Positions 48,501 to 62,138 of a stretch of 64,000 nt of DNA are shown here, piece after piece (the first letter of the stretch is position 1; every line of letters starts with the position of its first letter). Under the pieces are notes generated by a model. The model had not been told where the DNA came from, ran no database searches, and saw only the letters and a program-made list of their open reading frames with translations. The stretch is from Lepidodermella squamata (Eukaryota; Gastrotricha). The position numbers were made by a program, and so were the translations under genes. The DNA lies in contig JBLDXI010000004.1 in NCBI GenBank assembly GCA_047495785.1, positions 1,674,001 through 1,738,000 of the forward strand, read 5' to 3'.

Positions 48501-48786
48501 TACTCGGACAAAACAGGTCGAATCAGCTTTGACGATTTTGTCAACTGCGGAATTCGACTTTCATGCATGCTAGGTAAAACAGAGCTTATTTTACTTATAA
48601 TATAATTCCAGATTCAACTTATTTTGTTTAATAGAAAAATTCAAGGCTGCGAGTGATCCGAAAGATAAAATTCCTAAAGCAGGATTTCTTCTGGACGACG
48701 TAAGCTATTATATTAGATGAATGTTTAAATTTATTTTTCAAACTTTTGTTCGATTGCAGTTTGTGATAACAACAATGTACTGTTGA
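45559..48786 (+). CDS. Calpain (calcium-dependent cysteine protease) with Pro/Tyr-rich N terminus
   Basis: A cytosolic papain-fold protease that makes limited cuts in substrates in response to calcium. Exons 45559-46949, 47322-47990, 48041-48573, 48635-48699, 48760-48786 give 894 codons with matching phases. Residues 1-200 are rich in P, Y, N and Q (YYSPYNLPYTNY, PPPGPIYPPVP), a low-complexity extension. The protease core holds the full triad: Cys267 in GDCWLL, His426 in GHAY and Asn450 in RNPWG. Domain III (C2-like) spans about 465-685, opening with SPEWQKIS and DGEFWMAYNDF. After a linker comes a penta-EF-hand domain (about 720-890). The terminal exon encodes only FVITTMYC. Typical calpains are ~700 residues; the extra length is the N-terminal extension. 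Start at the first ATG; it could lie upstream. Confidence 0.92.
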
Positions 48787-48866
48787 TTACCGCTGAAAAT
48801 TTGCCGTCACCTCGTAATGATTTAACGCTGAGATATAAAAAATTAACACAAAGAAACTTGGATCAG

Positions 48867-48872
48867 AATAAA
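48867..48872 (+). promoter_or_regulatory. Poly(A) signal AATAAA for the calpain gene
   Basis: AATAAA 81 nt after the calpain stop codon, correctly oriented. Confidence 0.5.
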
Positions 48873-48879
48873 AGTTACT

Positions 48880-48915
48880 AATATACCTAATATACCTAAT
48901 ATACCTAATATACCT
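48880..48915. repeat. 9-bp tandem repeat
   Basis: Four perfect copies of AATATACCT just after the calpain gene. Confidence 0.8.
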
Positions 48916-49124
48916 AAATGAAAACGATATGAACAAATTGAAGACAAATACCTTATACTAAAATGTGAACGTCAAAATATTGAAAAATTAGAAAAATTAA
49001 TTTTTGGTGAATTATTATTTTTCGTATACATTCTACGCCACACCCCTGGGCTACTGTTAGAACAAATACGGTCTGGAAAGATGGAAAAATAAAAAATAAA
49101 AATAAAAAAAGTAGTTCGAGTTAA

Positions 49125-49195
49125 GGCTCAGGGGGGGATCGAACCCTCGATCTTCTGCTTACTAGGCAGACGCTCTACCACTAAGCTACTGAGCC
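49125..49195 (-). tRNA. tRNA-Thr (AGT)
   Basis: 71 nt on the minus strand. Acceptor stem GGCTCAG/CTGAGCC, D arm with TAGCTTAGTGGTAGAGC (A box), anticodon stem TCTGC/GCAGA with loop CTAGTAA giving anticodon AGT, and T arm GGGTTCGATCCCC (B box). All four arms pair, so it looks functional. No intron. Confidence 0.92.
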
Positions 49196-49849
49196 GACTC
49201 ATTCAATTGCATTACTAGCCTCACTCCTGAAAAAAATGCAGCTGAATACACGCTGATTCATTCAAACTGTTTCAATCGGCATATTTTAGACAGAACGAGC
49301 TGTTTGGAATGACTGAAGAAATTGCCCAGAAATGTGCTTAAATGGGTCGGGTTTCATCTTGTAGGCATCTTGCTATTGCTCCGCTTGAAATTCACTTTCA
49401 AGTTCTTCATCACGTCTCAGCATTTGTTTCTATTGAACAGCGGTGATCGAAGCGATTTCTGCAAAGATGACTACCTCTATTTTTCAACATAATTACTAAT
49501 CAACTTACAAAAAGTATCATTCTCGGGTTTTTTCAACAAAATCGAAATAAAAATCCGCTAATTTAAAATGTTTACTTCCACAAGTAATCGTCTAATATTT
49601 TTCTTAAGCTGTTTTCTTACGCAAGGAAAAATTGTGCTGTTAGAAACCAAAAACTAATATGGCTATAGCGAAAATACTTAAAAAATTGGAATACTAAATT
49701 TAGCCGTCAGGTTAATTTATAATCAGACCTACTATTCCTCCCTACTACAAAGTGCGTTGAAATAATTTACTTCCTCTCTGCTCGGTGAATAATTAAGCAT
49801 TGGGGCATGAAATAAAAAAAATAAAATGAAAAAAACGAGAAAAAGGTCG
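49196..49849. other. Intergenic region between tRNA genes
   Basis: AT-rich with no supported feature. Confidence 0.4.
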
Positions 49850-49920
49850 GGCCTGTCCGGGATTTGAACCCGAGACCTCTCGCACCCAAAGCGAGAATCA
49901 TACCCCTAGACCAACAGGCC
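49850..49920 (-). tRNA. tRNA-Pro (TGG)
   Basis: 71 nt on the minus strand. Acceptor GGCCTGT/ACAGGCC, A-box TGGTCTAGGGGTATGA, anticodon stem CTCGC/GCGAG with loop TTTGGGT (anticodon TGG), T arm CGGGTTCAAATCCCG. A T-rich pol III terminator follows in that direction (runs of A on the plus strand at about 49825-49845). Confidence 0.93.
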
Positions 49921-50317
49921 TCGTGATAATACTCGGCGAGATTGTGCCTTTTGTTTGTTGTCACCGCAACGCCACAGCGACACAGCGCCGTAGTTGTCCT
50001 TGACGTAATTATAACACGACGCAAGCGGAAATTTTCATTTTACGCATAAACGTGGCATTATAGTGCGACACGCAATGCTTAGGATTATACACTTGCTTAT
50101 TTATGTACTTCCATTCTACAAGACAAACAACAGTGACCATTAATAACGCACCTGCTAAAGTGATGGTATACGGCAGTTATTAAATGAAAAGAGCTGCTTT
50201 TGATGCGACGATGAATTTGGCATAACTGGGTCAGTGCCAAGTGCTGTGCGCATACAGAAATGCGTTGTGTGCTCAGCTCATAAACATATTTCATTATACC
50301 ACACCTGAATACACTGC
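49921..50317. other. Intergenic region between two tRNA-Pro genes
   Basis: No feature supported. The two proline tRNA genes are in divergent orientation around it. Confidence 0.4.
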
Positions 50318-50388
50318 GGCCCGTTGGTCTAGGGGTATGATTCTCGCTTCGGGTGCGAGAGGTCTCGGGTTCAATTCCCGAACGGGCC
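50318..50388 (+). tRNA. tRNA-Pro (CGG)
   Basis: 71 nt. Acceptor GGCCCGT/ACGGGCC, anticodon loop TTCGGGT (anticodon CGG), T arm CGGGTTCAATTCCCG. The body is nearly the same as that of the tRNA-Pro (TGG) at 49850-49920; changes are the acceptor pair, the anticodon's first base and one or two T-loop/stem bases. A T run (from about 50399) fits pol III termination. Confidence 0.93.
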
Positions 50389-50563
50389 CAACTATTTTGC
50401 TCTTTCTTTTTTTATTTTTATTTTTATTTTAATTTTTTATTTATTTTCAATATTGTATCATAGTTTTATCCCTTCGCAGTAAAATTTCTGTTTTCAAAAT
50501 CCAAAATTTCAAAAAAAATCAAGATTTTTATTCAAATAAAAAGACAAATGAGCGAAATAAAAA

Positions 50564-50860
50564 GGTTCTATGTCAATTGAGCAAACGAAAATTGAGCAAC
50601 GAAAATAGAGCAAGGGCTTTTGAGCAACGATATTAGAGCAAACGAAATTAGAGCAAAACGACTTTTGAGCAAAACGAGATTAGAGCAAAACGACACGAGA
50701 GCAAAACGAGATTAGAGCAAAACGACACGAGAGCAAATTTAATAATTAATTGCAGCTGTTGTTTATTTTAAATAAAATTTGCTCTCGTGTCGTTTTGCTC
50801 AAAAGTCATTTTGCTCTATTTTCGTTGCTCAATTTTCGTTTGCTCAATTGACATAGAACC
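50564..50860. mobile_element. 297-bp foldback element made of GAGCAAAACGA-type units
   Basis: Inverted termini GGTTCTATGTCAATTGAGC and complement, flanked by AATAAAAA at 50556-50563 and 50861-50868 (8-bp duplication, though low complexity). The left half is a tandem array of (A/G)AGCAAAACGA-like 10-17-bp units; the right arm is the reverse complement of the outer units. A related ATTGAGCAACGACAATT block lies near 1785-1815. An 8-bp duplication would fit hAT-like mobilisation. No protein. Confidence 0.7.
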
Positions 50861-50926
50861 AATAAAAAATCCTCCTTAATAATTGCTGTGATAATTATTT
50901 TTTTTCTTGATTTAACGCACCAAAAG

Positions 50927-52871
50927 ATGACCCTAATAAAGTTAGCGGTAGCGGCTATTTCAGTTTTTCTCATAGGTAACCGATACTTCTTTGTTACCTG
51001 TTTACAGTCCTTTCAGAGTGATGTTTTCCAGTTGCTATTAATTGTGCTGCTGATAAGAAAAAAGAAGCTGAAGAAGAAACAGTGGATGAAGGCGATGAAG
51101 ACAACAGCGGAAATGGCACCCAGCGCTACTCGCCACTCTCCGTGTTGCCAGTCGTCGGCGCGCTGGAGCAGCACGGCCTTCTCTTCGTGCCGCTCTTCGA
51201 CAGCGCCCTGCTGCACTACGACGAGGACGACGAGCAGGTGTACACTGCCAGCTCGCACATTTTCCAGGCCGGACCGTTCGACTTCCCGGTTACGCTATTC
51301 GAAATATCGAGCAATGCGACAATCCTAGAAGCCCTGCCGCTGCCCGTCAATGTCACGCAAATATCGTTTTTCTACTTTCTGCGGAAGGAGCTCGTCAATT
51401 TAACGGCGCATGGCTTCCCACTAATGGCGATTGGCAACGAATCGATGTTAATAGTGCAGGACGGGGCTCTCAAACTACTCAACGCAACTGGCGGGAAAAA
51501 AGACATCATGACAGGTAGAAATTTTAATTTTGATTCAAAAGAGGAGAAATGCGGAATGAAGAAATGTAGTTTTCAAGCCGAAACACTAGAGAACTTTTGA
51601 AAATTCAGAAAATTCCCCAGACCCCACTTTTCACTTGTAAACTGTAAATTTACAAAACTTGGCTCTCCTAAGAATCTTTTGCTTTGTTTCGTTTTTCAGG
51701 AATAAAGCCCGGCTGGAACATAGCCGTGATCGATAAGATCCGCGAAATTCTCGGCGACACACCTCCCGTGCTAACGCTAATGCTGAACCTTGCATGCCTT
51801 ACGTACTACCATGATTCCGTGAATTTAAAAACGCCGGAAATGCTCGCCCTCATTCAGTGTACGTGCCGTAGCATCGGGTTCTGCCGGTTAGTCAACGCGT
51901 ACCAGGGCCCAGCACCGGACCACCTCGTCGGTTACTGGCCCCTCGACGCCGCGTCTCACCTCGGCGAGTTTGCGTACGATGAGAAGCCGCTCGAGGCGAG
52001 TAAACTCGCATTTGTCGATGAAGCCGAACCCGGTCCATACGGCGAGAAAGCGACTTCAATCGGAATCAAGGGCAAAAAGCCGGGCCAACTCGCTGCGTAC
52101 TGCCTAACAAACAAATTGAACATGGAGATAGGTTTCACATTCAGCCTTCACTTCAACCTAGGCAAACAATCGAACCAAATGAACCCAGTTGTCTTCGTAG
52201 CCCCTGATACGTCCTCCCTTCTAATAGTTTCGTTCAAAAAGAAAACAGGCTTTATTCTGAAGTTTGTATCAGCGAGGGGGACTAAGGATGTCACGCTGTT
52301 GAAAACCGTGCCTGATAAGCAGTGGATTTTCATAGCAATCGTGCTGTCTCAAGAACGAGGCGTTACCTTCTACTACAGAATCGACGATGGCGAGTTGCTG
52401 TCCACCGAATTCCGCCGAGTCCCACCCTTCATCGTAGTGCCTGACCGCGAATTCTGGATGGTTCTCGGCAAAATCGATGTCGGCGATCGATTGGCATGCG
52501 TTCAGGTGCATGACGCGATTTTGACGGAGGAGGAGGTTCAGTTTTTGCCCTGCGTCTGCCAGGAGAAGGGCCTGTGCTACGCCGCGTTGGCTATGAACCG
52601 GTTGCTAGATTTTACGGACGCATTTTTCAATGTGACTAAACGAAGTTTAGGGCATCATCGGCGGTATTTCATCGAGTCGAAATGCGGCTCGAATAATAGC
52701 ACGAATTCGACAAAGCCGAGGAAGAAGCCTGGCAGAGGTGACGTGGTGGAAGAACCGGCAAAGTCGAGAAACAAGACAAAACCTGTGAAGCAAATGTCCG
52801 CAACTGGGTCGGTTACGGTTTTTATCGAACGTTCTCTAATTCTTGTTTTATTTGCTCTTGTTTACAAATAA
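50927..52871 (+). CDS. Secreted or surface-anchored protein with LamG-like repeats
   Basis: Exons 50927-50975, 51032-51514, 51700-52871 give 567 codons. Exon 1 is a signal peptide (MTLIKLAVAAISVFLIG). A K/E/D-rich linker follows. The rest looks like two LamG/ConA-like units: a shorter one (about 50-245, closing with LNLACLTYYHDSVNLKTPEM and a CTC motif) and a full one starting VGYWPLDAA (about 260-470, closing with VQVHDAILTEEEVQF and CVC). The C terminus is basic, then hydrophobic (SLILVLFALVYK), which suggests a GPI signal or weak membrane anchor. Several N-x-S/T sites fit secretion. The AATAAA at 52867-52872 overlaps the stop codon. A broken copy of the last ~125 codons lies at 61757-62138. 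Ligand unknown. Confidence 0.82.
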
Positions 52872-52872
52872 A

Positions 52873-54700
52873 TTATAGTCTTAATTCCGATCGGAGAGCA
52901 ACTATTATCTGTTATCTGAATTGCCAAATGATCAACTCAACCGCCATTAAAACTAGCTCTCCAGCGACATTTTTGGTAGCATTAACAATTTTAATAAGGC
53001 TGGTCAAGTGTTTTCAACGTTTTGCATTCTTGCTGGTCACTGGCATCCGAGACTGCAGTTCAAATGAGCTCGCTGCCTGGCAGTTTGACGCAAACGATTG
53101 GCAACGCCGTTGAACATGGCTCAGCTGAAAACGTATCGGTTTCGCTCGTCTTTTTCGAACCTGCAACAAGAGAAGTCAAATGTCAAAATATAGGGAAAAC
53201 GGCACAAAAACATAGTGTTATGTGTTAGGGTTCTAGACATTTCTTTTCAGTAATTGTCACATCATTCGCATGCAGACCATCGGCCTGGCCTATGGAGTAA
53301 GACTAAGACCAGACCAAGGCCGGGTAAAATTTCGGTCTTCGGTCTGCTCAAGACCAGAGAGGAAATTTCGGCCTGTCTAGGGTCTTGTGGTCTTGATTTT
53401 CTGTAATTTGATCGTCATCGCCAATATTTATATCTCTGCAGTCCAATATGACAATCCGAAATCCGAAGCAAAAGTCAACACTGTTTACGAGTTTCTCGAG
53501 TGATTATTATTTTTTAATTTCTATTTTCAGGAGTGATTCCTCTGAAACTTGGATCTTAAATTTCAAATAAGATTGCAAATAGCGGGATTAGAGAGGGCGC
53601 CTACAGAATCAAGATGCATGTTGGTAGTGAGGCGAGAGCGTTGTTTACCCAAGCCGGTGTCCATGTGGTGCCATAGGGCTAGTTTTAAGAAAACTAAAAC
53701 TAAAACTAGCTCTAAGTGGGCGGTGCTAAGCTGGCCCCTGGCTCGCATTTTTCTTATTCTCATGTAATTAGGTCACAAGCTGCCAATGTGATACTGAATA
53801 TGCTAAATAACTCGGTTGGTCGGCCTCATCGCAGGATAGAATGACTCTATAAATTACCGCTGACTCTTTTAAGAGGTACACCTAAATTTATATTCAATAA
53901 TTTAGTTCAATGACCGCAGCTCGCAAAAATAGTTTCAAAAATAGTCAGAAGTCAAAATATAGGAAAAACGGCACAAAAACATACCTAGTGTTATGTGCTA
54001 GGGTTCTAAACATTTCTTTTCGGTAATTGTCACATCATTCGCATGACCTATTATTCAGCCATTTCCAAGAAATGAGCGGCTGGTTCTTGAGATTTCATAT
54101 ATAAAGCTAACAATTTTCATATTAAAGCGAAACTTCCAAAATTTCGAGATGTGCTAGTGTAAGAAAGAATCACGATTTTAGTGATTTCTGAAAAAATTCT
54201 GAATTCAATCGCATCATGGGAATCTTAGCCGGTTGATATTAATGGGAAGGCCAGGGGCCAGAAGAATTCCAACCTTCTTGCCTGTTATACCGGAAAATGC
54301 TGATATATAAAATAAGCGAATTATTAATCAATCTAATCAACTAAGAAAATTCGTAACCGTTATCCGGGAAAATTCAAAAATGTAAAAATTTCAGCAATAA
54401 AATTTCATTCAAAAAATTAAATATTAAATTAAACATATAAATGAAATTTTCTTTTTTAATTAGGTGAAAAATATTCACGCGCGCTAACAATTTGAATTTT
54501 TTTTGCGAAAGAAACGACGAACGACGACGATAACGACGGCGGTTGTTCGTCGTCCTCGCTGAGCCACATTGTTGTCGCGTTTTTAGTGATTTTTTTCAGC
54601 GGACTAATAAAAAGTAAAAGGCTGGCTCTAGCTAGTTAAAATAATAAAAAGTGACACACACAATAACTCAAGCAATGTAATCTTGATAAGCTGTTAGTTG
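52873..54700. other. Region between LamG gene and lectin copy B
   Basis: No supported gene. Includes duplicated flank (about 52900-53260 and again 53930-54060 as an internal repeat), a GGTCTTG/CAAGACC-rich stretch at 53280-53400, and a CGACGA-rich stretch at 54508-54562. Confidence 0.5.
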
Positions 54701-54715
54701 TTAGTCGGAACTTAC

Positions 54716-57806
<3,091 letters not shown>

Positions 57807-59049
57807 TTTTTAAAATGCTTATTTTACTAAGTTGCTAAATAGCGATAGAAAATTTCATTATAGACTGTTAGGGATAACAGTAGGCGGGATCCAGGCTTCA
57901 AAGCCCTAGTAGCTTTCAGTGTCGAAGCCTAGTATTAGCTTTAGAAACATTCGCCTGAGAAAAATTGCTCAAATTCAAAACAGAAAAAGGCGGAATGAAG
58001 AGGGGAGGAATATCACGAAATATGCTAGCATCTTTGAACTCGGCGCACTCGTACCGCTATGTCGCGTGATGGCGGCGGCTTACATTTTTTTCTGTTAAAT
58101 GGCGAATCAGACAATTTTAATCATGCATTAGCCGCTTTACAGGCAGACGCGCGCTTGTGTACACGTAAGCCCAGCTGCCAACATAGCCGCGCTAGTAGAG
58201 CCATGGCCGATATTATGCAGACCTATAGCATCGTTTATTTACAATTTATACATCAATTTTCTGCTACCATAGAATCCCGAGTCCTCATGGTATATCGAAT
58301 TGATTATTGGTTAGTTCACATCTGTTAAATCTTCAATTATTCTTTAATCTATCGTTTTTGTTGTCGTTAGTAGTGATATCATAGTAGTAAAAACTTACTA
58401 AGTACGTAACTGACCAACTACGTACTAACCACGTAAGAACGACACGTAAAGATACTACTACTACTACTACCACTACGACTACCAGCGCCGCTTGGGCATA
58501 GATATTATTCATTCTTTTATCATCATCATTTTTGTTTTATCCACGCGTGCTATACCCGCCGACCATGAGAACATGGCTACCAAACGACGCCAGACAGTGT
58601 AGGCGTAGTAATCAAGAAGATATCATCGTCTCGACGTGTGCTAGGTCGAGGTTAACCTGGTCTCGCTCACCAGAGAGCTCACCTTGATTTTCAACTCGTA
58701 TTCTCGTGCACATTTTTCTATAACCTGCACCAATTTATTTTTTAAATTCTATTTGTCGACGATAATAAGAACACATCGGACAGAGCAATAAAAAGTGAAT
58801 ATTCCTATAGCACCTAGCACCTATCTAAGAATCACGCGGATCGGATTATTTGAAATTACAACTTGATGATTTATACGAAATTTCAAAGTGCGCGCGTCGT
58901 GCCTGGTCTTAGAGGTAAAATACCGCGCGCTGCAATCACCTCTAAATTAACCCTGTGTTCCCTATGGATAATATTCTAAATTTCACCAAAATTGCCATTC
59001 TTCTGCCACGGTTAGCTCTTTCGGAATTGTTTTTTTTTAAATCTGAAAA
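57807..59049. other. Upstream region of lectin copy B
   Basis: No supported gene. Includes ACT/TACGTA-type low-complexity repeats (about 58395-58490). Confidence 0.45.
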
Positions 59050-59102
59050 ATGAGTTTATCCATAGATAATAATAACTATCTTACAATTTATGGATAAACT
59101 CA
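59050..59102. repeat. Hairpin
   Basis: GAGTTTATCCATA at the left and TATGGATAAACTC at the right form a 13-bp inverted repeat with a short AT-rich loop. It borders the hammerhead-like inverted pair. Confidence 0.6.
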
Positions 59103-59145
59103 TAGATAAACTTTTTTTATATAACGTAACGTAATTTACTCCAAC

Positions 59146-59175
59146 GTTTCGGTTATACATAATAACCATCTTCAG
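59146..59175 (-). ncRNA. Hammerhead-like stem-loop motif (site 2)
   Basis: On the minus strand: CTGAAGA, T, GGTTAT, 5-nt loop, ATAACC, GAAAC. Inverted partner of site 3 at 59372-59401. The same core as 20468-20496 but with a different, still perfect, 6-bp stem II. Confidence 0.4.
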
Positions 59176-59371
59176 CGAGCACCTTTAGGACAAACAAAAT
59201 GACTCTATCAAAGCTAAGTTATTTATGGAGCCGATATTCCATGAGAGGTGTAAAAAGAAGATGGAAAACTAGCCAGATTACAACTTCAAGATGCTTTAAA
59301 ACATCCACCTTAATTATTATTATTAATTATTAACTTAACTACACATTTCGATTTAATTTCTTAAACTATCT

Positions 59372-59401
59372 CTGAAGATGGTTATTGTGTATAACCGAAA
59401 C
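59372..59401 (+). ncRNA. Hammerhead-like stem-loop motif (site 3)
   Basis: CTGAAGA, T, GGTTAT, 5-nt loop TGTGT, ATAACC, GAAAC, followed by GTTGAAATAAA. It is the inverted counterpart of site 2; the pair may be ends of one ~260-bp element. The cleavage site was not placed. Confidence 0.4.
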
Positions 59402-59506
59402 GTTGAAATAAATGCGTTACTTTTATAAAAAAAATTTATTCGAAGAAACTTGTAACAAGTTTATCCATATTGAGAATAGTTTCTATCCGATCGACGATAT
59501 AAAATT

Positions 59507-60449
59507 GCACATTTCCCCATCCGCCGGTGTTTCCTCCACGCGCGCGCTCCTATTGGCTGGGCGTTGTTGCGCAACAACTAAGATAATTACAGCCTTCGTG
59601 CGCGCGCGCACGGACGAGAGCAAAGACGACTGCGCCCTGCGCTGAGTCAGCGAAATGCTTTCAAGAAAATAAAAAAAGCTTAGATTAAGGCAGATTTTGT
59701 TGTCGAAAAACTTGACAAAATTTGGATTATCATGTATTCTGTTCTTGTGTTACGTTATGTTTACCTATCGATTGAATAGAAAATAGAAAATAGTGCGCGT
59801 GCAAAATTCAAACTTCACCTAACAAATTGCGAAAGCGCGCACCGATGGCACGAGCTATTTTCGGTGAATTTTGGGTAATTTCATCAAAATATAGCTTGAG
59901 ACTCTAACCATTTGATTATTTTCGCGCTACGTCGAATTGATTGAAAAATGTTTCTTGCCCTAGAAAGTTTGCGCGTTTGAAAAGTTACCGTTCATTACCG
60001 GAGCCGCTTATGTAGAAGTGGATGTAAAAATTTCTTAGAATGATCAAAACTCAAGCGCTTCTAAAAATGTAGAAAAATAGCGATTTCATAAAAGCGGCAT
60101 ATTATCATGATGAACCATGGTGGCGCGATTTTATTTTGCTTGGAAATATTTTTGAGCGGCCTGTCGTTTGTAAGGCATCATTATTTCTCGCATATCTATT
60201 TGCAATTTTTTGAGAACCTTTGCACTAATTGAAAAATGTACTCTCGATGCGCGCGCTTCACATGATATACTGGACTTGTTCAATTCGGGCTGGCTGACTT
60301 GTGGTTTTCTTGTAATTTTGCAGCGCGCGCGTAGAAAGCTGCAATTATTTGTTGCGCAATAAATGCGCGCGACGTGCGGTTACGCGTAAATTTAACCAAC
60401 CAATAGGAATGCGAGCGTGGAGGAAACACCGGCGGATGGGGAAATGTGC
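59507..60449. mobile_element. ~0.94-kb foldback element
   Basis: A perfect 34-bp inverted repeat at 59507-59540 and 60416-60449 (GCACATTTCCCC... and complement), continued imperfectly inward (CCTATTGG, GCGCGCGC blocks). No target duplication resolved. No transposase recognised. The interior has many GCGCGC words in otherwise AT-rich DNA. Confidence 0.7.
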
Positions 60450-60629
60450 TATAAAATTTATCGGGTAAATAATTTATTTCGATTTTCCGATTTTTTCTGC
60501 CTGGCATTTAGGACTTTGAATTCTCTCACAGCGTTACTTGTTCGGAGATATTTGAGCAAATAATTAATTTCGTGCTAAAAAATAATCGGAAATCAAAACA
60601 AAGTAACTCGATAAATTTTATATCGTCGG

Positions 60630-61320
60630 ACGCAGTACAAATTCTCGAAAATTCTCGGGAAAACTGCTATGGCGTGAATACTGATTAGTACCCTTAGATT
60701 AATGAAAACATTGGAATTCCAAGATGGCGGATTGCAGTATGGGTATAGCGCGTGGAAAAATACCCTGGTTTTACATGTAATCATACATGTATGCGCGAGT
60801 TAGAAAAAGACCCGCCATAATGCAAATTTACGAAAATTGGCAAAAGAATTAAACCTTCAAGCATAGAGAATAGAGTTACCAGAGATGAAACTCCTATTGG
60901 AAACTTGAAGTTTTAATTCTTTCGCCGATTTTCGTAAATTTTCATTATGGCGGATCTTTTTGAAACTCGCGCTTATATGTTTACACGTAAAAAATGGTGT
61001 TTTTCCGCGCGCTATACCCAAAATAGCTCATCATGGAATTCCGATTTTTTTATTGTAATCGATGGGGATTGGCTTCAACTACAACCAGTTCAAAGGATTT
61101 CGTACGGAAATGTTCGGTTTTGACGCCATAGCGATTTCCGCGAAGGTCACTAGGGGTTCAAAAATGGGTGTTTTTGCCTTGACCCCACGGCCACATCATT
61201 GATCGGACTATCACTTTCTTTAGTGGAATTGGTAGAACTGAGTCCATATTACAAGCGTGTGAAATGTTTTGTTTACCAAAGCCACCGTTCAGAAATTACT
61301 CATGGTTTTCGGATGCTTCG
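60630..61320. mobile_element. Related copy of the foldback family of 551-1399, in palindromic form
   Basis: 60862-61320 is the reverse complement of about 935-1399, including CATAGAGAATAGAG and the TTCATTATGGCGGATC region. 60630-60861 is a diverged copy of part of the same element in the opposite orientation, so the two fold on each other around 60862-60890. The right edge abuts the EGF fragment near 61320. Confidence 0.7.
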
Positions 61321-61756
61321 ACAAGCAGGCAGCTGTAATATCGTTAGCGGCGCGCCAAAACAACCACTTTACTATTTATAGATTTTATATGGATAGTACG
61401 ATCGAGAGTAGAAAAAAATCAGTGCTCAAATGGCCTATCGTACTTTATCATTACGTTCGGCGACTTCAAGTACGATCGAATGAATCATCTAAGTGGTTGT
61501 TTTGGCGCGCCGCTAACGATATAGGAACAAGACAGGACTTCAATCATTGTCTGGCTGGGCTGAAACCAGCTTACACCGGCTGCAATTCGCCCGGCCCATC
61601 CCGCCAAGCAGTCGCATTTGTTAGGGCCGACACACACGCCTCCGTGCCAGCGCCACGGCAATAAACTAATCACAGACAAAATCAGCAATTGATGTTCTAT
61701 TTTGAGGCCAACTCACATTCGTCGTAGTTCGGTCCCTGCCAGCCGAGGGTGCCCCT
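61321..61756 (-). pseudogene. EGF exon fragment of a further lectin gene copy (copy C)
   Basis: On the minus strand, 61670-61560 matches the EGF exon at 57311-57213 ([18 protein letters not shown]), with a 1-nt loss that breaks the frame near the end. 61750-61715 matches the end of the preceding EGF exon (GW-G-N---C then GTGAGT). The fragment ends at about 61756, where it joins the LamG tail. It is a remnant left by the segmental duplication. A small TIR element sits in its intron. Confidence 0.7.
61338..61522. mobile_element. 185-bp MITE with perfect 32-bp TIRs
   Basis: TIRs ATATCGTTAGCGGCGCGCC... at 61338-61369 and the exact complement at 61491-61522. The equivalent intron in lectin copy B (near 57151-57165) lacks it: CAGCTTAAATAAAGGAAC there versus CAGCTGTA-[element]-AGGAAC here. 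It was thus inserted after the duplication. Target duplication unclear. Confidence 0.8.
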
Positions 61757-62138
61757 GTTACTCGGTAAAATCGATGTCGGCGATCGGTTGTCGTGTGTTC
61801 AGGTGCATGACGCCATTTTGACGGAGGAGGAGGTTCAGTTTCTACCCTGCGTCTGCCAGGAGAAGGGCCTGTGCTACGCCGCGTTGGCTATGAACCGATT
61901 GCTAGATTTTACGGACGATTTTTTCAATGTGACTAAACGAAGTTTAGGGCACCATCGGCGGTTTTTCATCGAGTCGAAATGCGTCTCGAATAATAGCACG
62001 AATTCGACAAAGCCGAGGAAGAAGCCTGGCAGAGATGACGTGGTTGAAGAACCGGCAAAGTCGAGAAACAAGACGAAACATGCGAAGCAAATGTCCGCTA
62101 CTGGGTCGGTTACGGTTTTTATCGAACGTTTTCTATAA
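61757..62138 (+). pseudogene. LamG protein 3' fragment
   Basis: Near-identical to the last ~125 codons of the gene at 50927-52871 (from GKIDVGDRL on). A 2-nt insertion near 62134 makes the frame stop after ...VFIERFL, removing the hydrophobic tail. No upstream exons or start, so it is a duplicated fragment. Confidence 0.85.

Noticed and set aside
50580-50740. Regularly spaced GAGCAAAACGA repeats suggesting a CRISPR-like array
   Set aside because: Units are directly adjacent without unique spacers, and the array is part of a foldback element in a eukaryotic genome.
58059-58328. 89-codon plus-strand frame
   Set aside because: No homology, no splice or promoter context, low-complexity surroundings.
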